Shown: piece by piece, positions 5,890-6,271 of the stretch | Position numbering within the stretch: the stretch's first letter is position 1 | How the letters are laid out: every line of letters begins with the position of its first letter | Source of the DNA: an uncultured Marvinbryantia sp. | GTDB taxonomy: Bacteria; Bacillota; Clostridia; Lachnospirales; Lachnospiraceae | DNA: 6,271 nt | Assembly (NCBI GenBank): GCA_934373455.1 | Contig: CAKRON010000126.1 | Location: 1 to 6,271, forward strand | Direction of reading: 5' to 3' | Translations under genes and position numbers: made by a program | The notes under the pieces: generated by a model | Database searches by the model: none | What the model was told of the DNA's origin: nothing | The model's input: the letters and a program-made list of their open reading frames with translations, nothing else

Positions 5890-6271
5890 ATGTGGAATCC
5901 GGCTGGACATTTTAAAACCATTACAGAACATAAAATGCTGGTGATGGAACATTGCTTTAAACTGGGATTATACAGACAGGGACTGATGCATGATATGTCA
6001 AAATATATGCCTGTAGAGTTCCTGGTAGGCGCGAAATATTATCAGGGAAACAGAAGTCCAAACAATGCAGAGAGGGAAGAAAAGGGATATTCGGCGTCAT
6101 GGCTTCATCATAAAGGTCGAAATAAGCACCATTTTGAATATTGGATTGATTATCAGCTGGATGATAAAGATCATGCAATGGGTGGAATGAGAATGCCCAA
6201 AAAATATGTGGCAGAGATGCTGGCAGATCGTATCGCAGCATCTAAAGTGTATAATAAAGAAAAGTATACAC
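5890..6271 (+). CDS. DUF5662 family protein, N-terminal part (runs off the window)
   Basis: An open frame of 127 codons with no stop before the right edge, starting MWNPAGHFKTITEHK. I assign it to DUF5662 from remembered family hallmarks: HFKTITEHKMLVM at the N-terminus, GLMHDMSKY (31-39), GNRSPNNAERE (53-63), WLHHKGRNKHHFEYW (71-85) and MPKKYVAEMLADRIAASKVY (102-121). Family members are usually about 170-200 aa, so perhaps a quarter to a third is missing. The function is not established. The pattern H14, H21, H34-D35, H73-H74, H80-H81 and D113 resembles the metal ligands of HD-domain phosphohydrolases, with HDMSK recalling HDIGK; this is inference. It has no signal peptide or membrane segment. 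The start is fixed by AGGAG at 5876-5880. It lies 6 bases after the GH13-like gene and is very likely in its operon. Confidence 0.8.
   Translation, partial: MWNPAGHFKTITEHKMLVMEHCFKLGLYRQGLMHDMSKYMPVEFLVGAKYYQGNRSPNNAEREEKGYSASWLHHKGRNKHHFEYWIDYQLDDKDHAMGGMRMPKKYVAEMLADRIAASKVYNKEKYT

Noticed and set aside
5957..6241. 94-codon minus-strand frame opposite the DUF5662 gene
   Set aside because: It is the shadow of the plus-strand gene, which has a good ribosome binding site and recognisable family motifs.

Overview
The window looks like a chromosomal segment from a low-GC clostridial Firmicute, most probably a Lachnospiraceae member (Blautia/Dorea/Ruminococcus type). I infer this from AT-rich DNA with GAGG/AGGAG ribosome binding sites, a clostridial-type glutamyl-tRNA synthetase, and two small families common in that group (DUF1292 and DUF5662). 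There is no insertion sequence, phage gene, CRISPR array, tRNA or rRNA; apart from one unusual protein it reads as core chromosome.

Layout. Positions 1-209 are non-coding and carry a plausible promoter for gltX, with an imperfect palindrome between its -35 and -10. gltX (210-1664) is followed after 2 bases by a short UvrD/PcrA-type DNA helicase (1667-3496), so the two probably form one transcription unit. A DUF1292 gene (3500-3859, minus strand) converges on the helicase with only 3 bases between the stop codons; its likely terminator lies inside the helicase coding sequence. A 206-base divergent intergenic region (3860-4065) separates it from a second plus-strand unit: a glycogen-debranching-enzyme-like GH13 protein (4066-5883), then, after 6 bases, a DUF5662 gene running off the right edge (5890-6271).

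The most noteworthy item is the GH13 protein. Its frame is intact and the fold-defining segments are well kept (N-terminal beta domain, the NYWGY motif, the HDG region, the GTPMILAGDEF and GNNNPYCLDN segments). However, the nucleophile aspartate is Met280, the acid/base glutamate position is Tyr303, and the region I aspartate, asparagine and histidine are all replaced. About 45 residues that normally lie between regions I and II are missing. It therefore looks like a maintained pseudoenzyme, perhaps an alpha-glucan-binding or regulatory partner of an active debranching enzyme, comparable in principle to plant isoamylase ISA2. Its operon partner has an HD-like pattern of histidines and aspartates, so the pair could form an undescribed two-gene module. 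That functional idea is inference.

The left half is housekeeping: tRNA charging and DNA unwinding/repair. The two halves share no evident pathway.
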